DNA of 6,320 bases from Flavobacteriales bacterium (GTDB lineage: Bacteria > Bacteroidota > Bacteroidia > Flavobacteriales > Flavobacteriaceae): positions 1 to 6,320 of the forward strand of contig JALSTJ010000441.1 of assembly GCA_026983815.1 (NCBI GenBank), in the 5' to 3' direction. The first letter of the stretch is position 1. Every line of letters starts with the position of its first letter. The position numbers and the translations under genes were made by a program. Under the pieces are notes generated by a model. It made no database searches. It was not told where the DNA came from and saw only the letters and a list, made by a program, of their open reading frames with translations. This document shows, in pieces, positions 3,615 to 6,320 of this stretch.

Positions 3615-6320
3615 ATGCAACAAAACAGCTATCAAAATATTAAATCGAAACTCAATCAATTTCAAAAAAAATATTTTTTAAACGAATTGATAAAGGGAAT
3701 AATTCGGTTTGTTTTTTATGCTTTTTTGTTTGTTTTTTTATTTGTTTTGCTTGAATATTTTTTGTGGTTATCACCCGGTTTACGAGGCGTACTTTTTTAT
3801 TCCGCAGTCGTTATTTTTATCATTTTATTCGGACTTTTTATTTTTGTTCCACTACTGAATTTATTAGGAATTAAAAAAACTTTATCCGATGAAAAAGCCG
3901 CCGTTTTAATCGGTAAATTTTTCCCCGAAATTCAAGATAAATTACTGAATTTATTACAACTTAACACGCAAAACAATCAATCGGAATTGTTACTTGCAAG
4001 CATCGACCAAAAAGCCGTCGAACTGAAACCCTTTCGGTTTTCAAAAGCCATCGATTTTAAGAAAAATACCAAGTATTTACCTTTGTTATTTATTCCTTTT
4101 CTTATCATTTTTGCTCTTAAATTATTCCATTTCGACAAACCTTTAAAACAAAGTTACGGGCGAATTATCAGCTACAACAAGCAATTTACACCGCCAATTC
4201 CTTATAAAATTCAGGTTTTATCAAAGGATAGGGTTATTTCGGGGCAGGATTATAAATTACTTGTAAAAATAACCGGAAACGAACTACCCGAAAAAGTTTT
4301 TATCGATAGGGGAGAGGGAAACCGGATTCTTTTGCAAAAACAAAACGACAGTATTTTCAATTTTAATTTCACTACGGTAAAATATGATTTTTCTTATGAA
4401 TTGATTGCCGATAATCATCATTTCGGTCCTTATAATGTTAAATTGATTCACCCGCCTTTAATCACCAAAAATAGCATTCATCTTGTCTATCCTTCTTATC
4501 TGAAATTAAAAAACAAAACCCTGCAACATCAAGGCAATTTTACCGTGCCATCGGGAACGAAAATTATTTGGCATATAAACACACAATACGCTGATAGTCT
4601 TTACTTTAACATCAATAATAAAAGATTTTATCCAAAAAAAACAGAGTCTAATTTCAACTTTTCTTATATCGCCAAAAACAGTTTTGATTACCAAATAAAT
4701 GTCAAAAATAAAGATTTTCAATCACCATCGGCTTTGTCTTTCCACATCGACGTTATTCCCGACCAATACCCCGAATTAAAAGTCAAAATGTACATTGATA
4801 CGCTAAATAATATCAACAAACATTTTATAACGGGAAGCGACGATTACGGCTTAACATCTTTAAAAATATTTTATAAAAAAATCGGTTCAAACGAACAAAA
4901 ATCCATTAAAATTCCTTTGAATAATATCGATTTATTTCAAACAAAATTTAACTTTCCCGATACGATAAAATTAGAAAAAGGTAAGGAATATTCCTACTAT
5001 TTTCGTCTTTATGATAATGATAAATTTAATCGGTACAAATCTGTAAAAAGTCAAGTTTATTATTATAACAAATTGAGTAATAATAAGTTAAAAGATTTGC
5101 TTTTGCAACAACAAAGTAAAGATTTACACCAATTATCCAAACTCAACGAAAGATTTGATAAAAACAATAAAAATTTAAAATCGTTTAATGAGAATTTAAC
5201 TCAACAAAAAAAATTAGATTGGAAATCGAAAAAACTTTTGGAGCAACAAATTAACGAACAAGAAAAAGAAGAACAATTTTTTAAAAATTCATTAAAAAAA
5301 TTCAAGAATTTATTGAATAAATTGCCCGATGATAAGAAAAATTTGACAAAAGAAGAATTAAAAAAACGTTTGGAAGAGTTGAAAAAGTTAGATAAGAAAA
5401 AGAAACTTTTGGACGAATTAAAAAAGATGATGGACAAATTAAAGAAAGAAGATTTGGTCAAAAAACTAAAAGATTTGCAAAACTATTCCGAACATCAAGA
5501 AAAATCATTGGAGCGTATTTTGGAGTTGACAAAAAAATATTATATGCAACAAAAAATGGCTCAAATGGCGGATAAATTAAACAAATTGGCAAAGAAACAG
5601 GACAGCTTATCAAAACAAAATTCCGACACCAAAAAACAGCAAGACAGCCTTAACAAACAGCTTTCAAAAATGCAAAAAACCGCCGATTCTTTGCAAAAAG
5701 CCAATAAAAAACTCAAACGACCAATGAAAATGCCCGATGCCGCTACGGATATGGAGGAAATAAAACAAGATATGCAAAAGGCTTCAAATCAACTGCAACA
5801 ACAAGATGCCAATTCGGCTAACAAATCGCAAAAGAAAGCCGCTAATAAGATGAAACAATTAAGCAAATCGATGCAAATGATGATGTCCGGTGGAGGAGGA
5901 GAGCAACAAGAAGAGGATATAAAAACCTTGCAAGCGCTACTGAAAAGTTTACTAAACTTCTCATTTACCCAAGAAAAACTATTGAAAAACTATCAAGGTT
6001 TAGATGACAAAAACAATCTTTCGATACATCTGCTTCAACAAAACAGGCAACGCAAATATTTTAAGCACATCAGCGACTCGTTATACACTTTGGCACTGCG
6101 TAATCCCAAAATTTCACAGCTCATTCTCGATGCTTCCTATAATATTGAAAGTGAGCTGAATAAAACCCTTGAAAGTCTTTCCGAAACGCATTCTTATTTC
6201 AGTATGCAACACGCACAATATGTTTTAACAGGGGCAAATACTTTGGCGGATATGCTTTCAAATGCCCTTGACAATATGAAAAATTCTATGTCTATGCAAG
6301 GACAGGGACAAGGCAAAAAG
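3615..6320 (+). CDS. DUF4175 family membrane-anchored coiled-coil protein, N-terminal 902 residues
   Basis: This frame is open from the ATG at 3615 to the window end with no stop, so the C-terminus is missing. The family is often somewhat over 1,000 residues, as I recall. A short N-terminal segment is followed by membrane helices at about 28-52 and 58-83, a loop, and a third at about 154-172. Residues about 180-480 look beta-rich and Ig-like, ending with the conserved TGSDDYGLTSLKIFYK (407-421). From about 485 to 770 it is a long, highly charged Lys/Gln/Glu helical region with coiled-coil character, including KKRLEELKKLDKKKK. Near 703-770 are family-type segments: MKMPDAATDMEEIKQDMQKA, the AANKMKQLSKSMQ stretch, a Gly run, then EEDIKTLQALLKSLLNFSFTQEKLL (768-790). 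The visible end is turning Gly/Gln-rich (QGQGQGKK). Family knowledge: DUF4175 occurs in Bacteroidetes and has no established function. I infer an inner-membrane protein with a large periplasmic domain. It is divergent from gltX, and I recall such genes near gltX elsewhere without being able to verify it. Confidence 0.88.
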   Translation, partial: MQQNSYQNIKSKLNQFQKKYFLNELIKGIIRFVFYAFLFVFLFVLLEYFLWLSPGLRGVLFYSAVVIFIILFGLFIFVPLLNLLGIKKTLSDEKAAVLIGKFFPEIQDKLLNLLQLNTQNNQSELLLASIDQKAVELKPFRFSKAIDFKKNTKYLPLLFIPFLIIFALKLFHFDKPLKQSYGRIISYNKQFTPPIPYKIQVLSKDRVISGQDYKLLVKITGNELPEKVFIDRGEGNRILLQKQNDSIFNFNFTTVKYDFSYELIADNHHFGPYNVKLIHPPLITKNSIHLVYPSYLKLKNKTLQHQGNFTVPSGTKIIWHINTQYADSLYFNINNKRFYPKKTESNFNFSYIAKNSFDYQINVKNKDFQSPSALSFHIDVIPDQYPELKVKMYIDTLNNINKHFITGSDDYGLTSLKIFYKKIGSNEQKSIKIPLNNIDLFQTKFNFPDTIKLEKGKEYSYYFRLYDNDKFNRYKSVKSQVYYYNKLSNNKLKDLLLQQQSKDLHQLSKLNERFDKNNKNLKSFNENLTQQKKLDWKSKKLLEQQINEQEKEEQFFKNSLKKFKNLLNKLPDDKKNLTKEELKKRLEELKKLDKKKKLLDELKKMMDKLKKEDLVKKLKDLQNYSEHQEKSLERILELTKKYYMQQKMAQMADKLNKLAKKQDSLSKQNSDTKKQQDSLNKQLSKMQKTADSLQKANKKLKRPMKMPDAATDMEEIKQDMQKASNQLQQQDANSANKSQKKAANKMKQLSKSMQMMMSGGGGEQQEEDIKTLQALLKSLLNFSFTQEKLLKNYQGLDDKNNLSIHLLQQNRQRKYFKHISDSLYTLALRNPKISQLILDASYNIESELNKTLESLSETHSYFSMQHAQYVLTGANTLADMLSNALDNMKNSMSMQGQGQGKK

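Noticed and set aside
4506..4721. Minus-strand 71-codon frame inside the DUF4175 gene
   Set aside because: It lies wholly opposite a strong, continuous coding frame and shows no recognisable domain.
5201..5461. Minus-strand 86-codon frame rich in Phe, Ser and Asn
   Set aside because: It is the antisense of the Lys/Glu/Leu-rich coiled coil of the DUF4175 gene; the composition is explained by the complement of AAA and GAA codons.
1..6320. A new multi-gene defence or mobile system
   Set aside because: All four genes fall into housekeeping or phylum-core families, and no nuclease, transposase, toxin, integrase or phage gene is visible.

Overview
The window looks like chromosomal DNA from a Bacteroidetes (Bacteroidota) bacterium, probably of the flavobacterial type. 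The DNA is AT-rich. None of the three visible start regions has a clear Shine-Dalgarno sequence. All three have a good match to the Bacteroidetes -7 promoter box TAnnTTTG. The GluRS carries an insertion I associate with this phylum, and the large protein at the right end belongs to DUF4175, a family I know only from Bacteroidetes.

Layout: (1) 2-415, plus strand: the C-terminal part of an MtfA-like (M90) zinc metallopeptidase, cut by the window start. (2) 441-1346, minus: a complete CDF zinc/divalent-cation efflux transporter with a pentahistidine N-terminus, convergent with the peptidase across a 25-bp gap. (3) 1347-1552: a spacer holding the transporter's promoter, a hairpin-rich extragenic element and a 7-bp tandem repeat. 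(4) 1553-3082, minus: gltX, glutamyl-tRNA synthetase, whose last codons lie inside the 7-bp repeat. (5) 3083-3614: a divergent, gene-free region with promoters at both ends and several unrelated repeat or palindrome families between them. (6) 3615-6320, plus: the first 902 codons of a DUF4175 membrane-anchored coiled-coil protein that runs off the window end.

The genes do not form an obvious shared pathway: a peptidase, a metal exporter, translation, and a phylum-specific envelope-type protein of unknown function. gltX and the transporter point the same way, but the transporter has its own promoter candidate. I see no defence system, prophage, transposase, CRISPR array, tRNA or rRNA. The coding content is ordinary housekeeping. 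The less ordinary material is non-coding: short tandem and palindromic repeats concentrated in the two long spacers, touching the end of gltX and the promoter of the DUF4175 gene.
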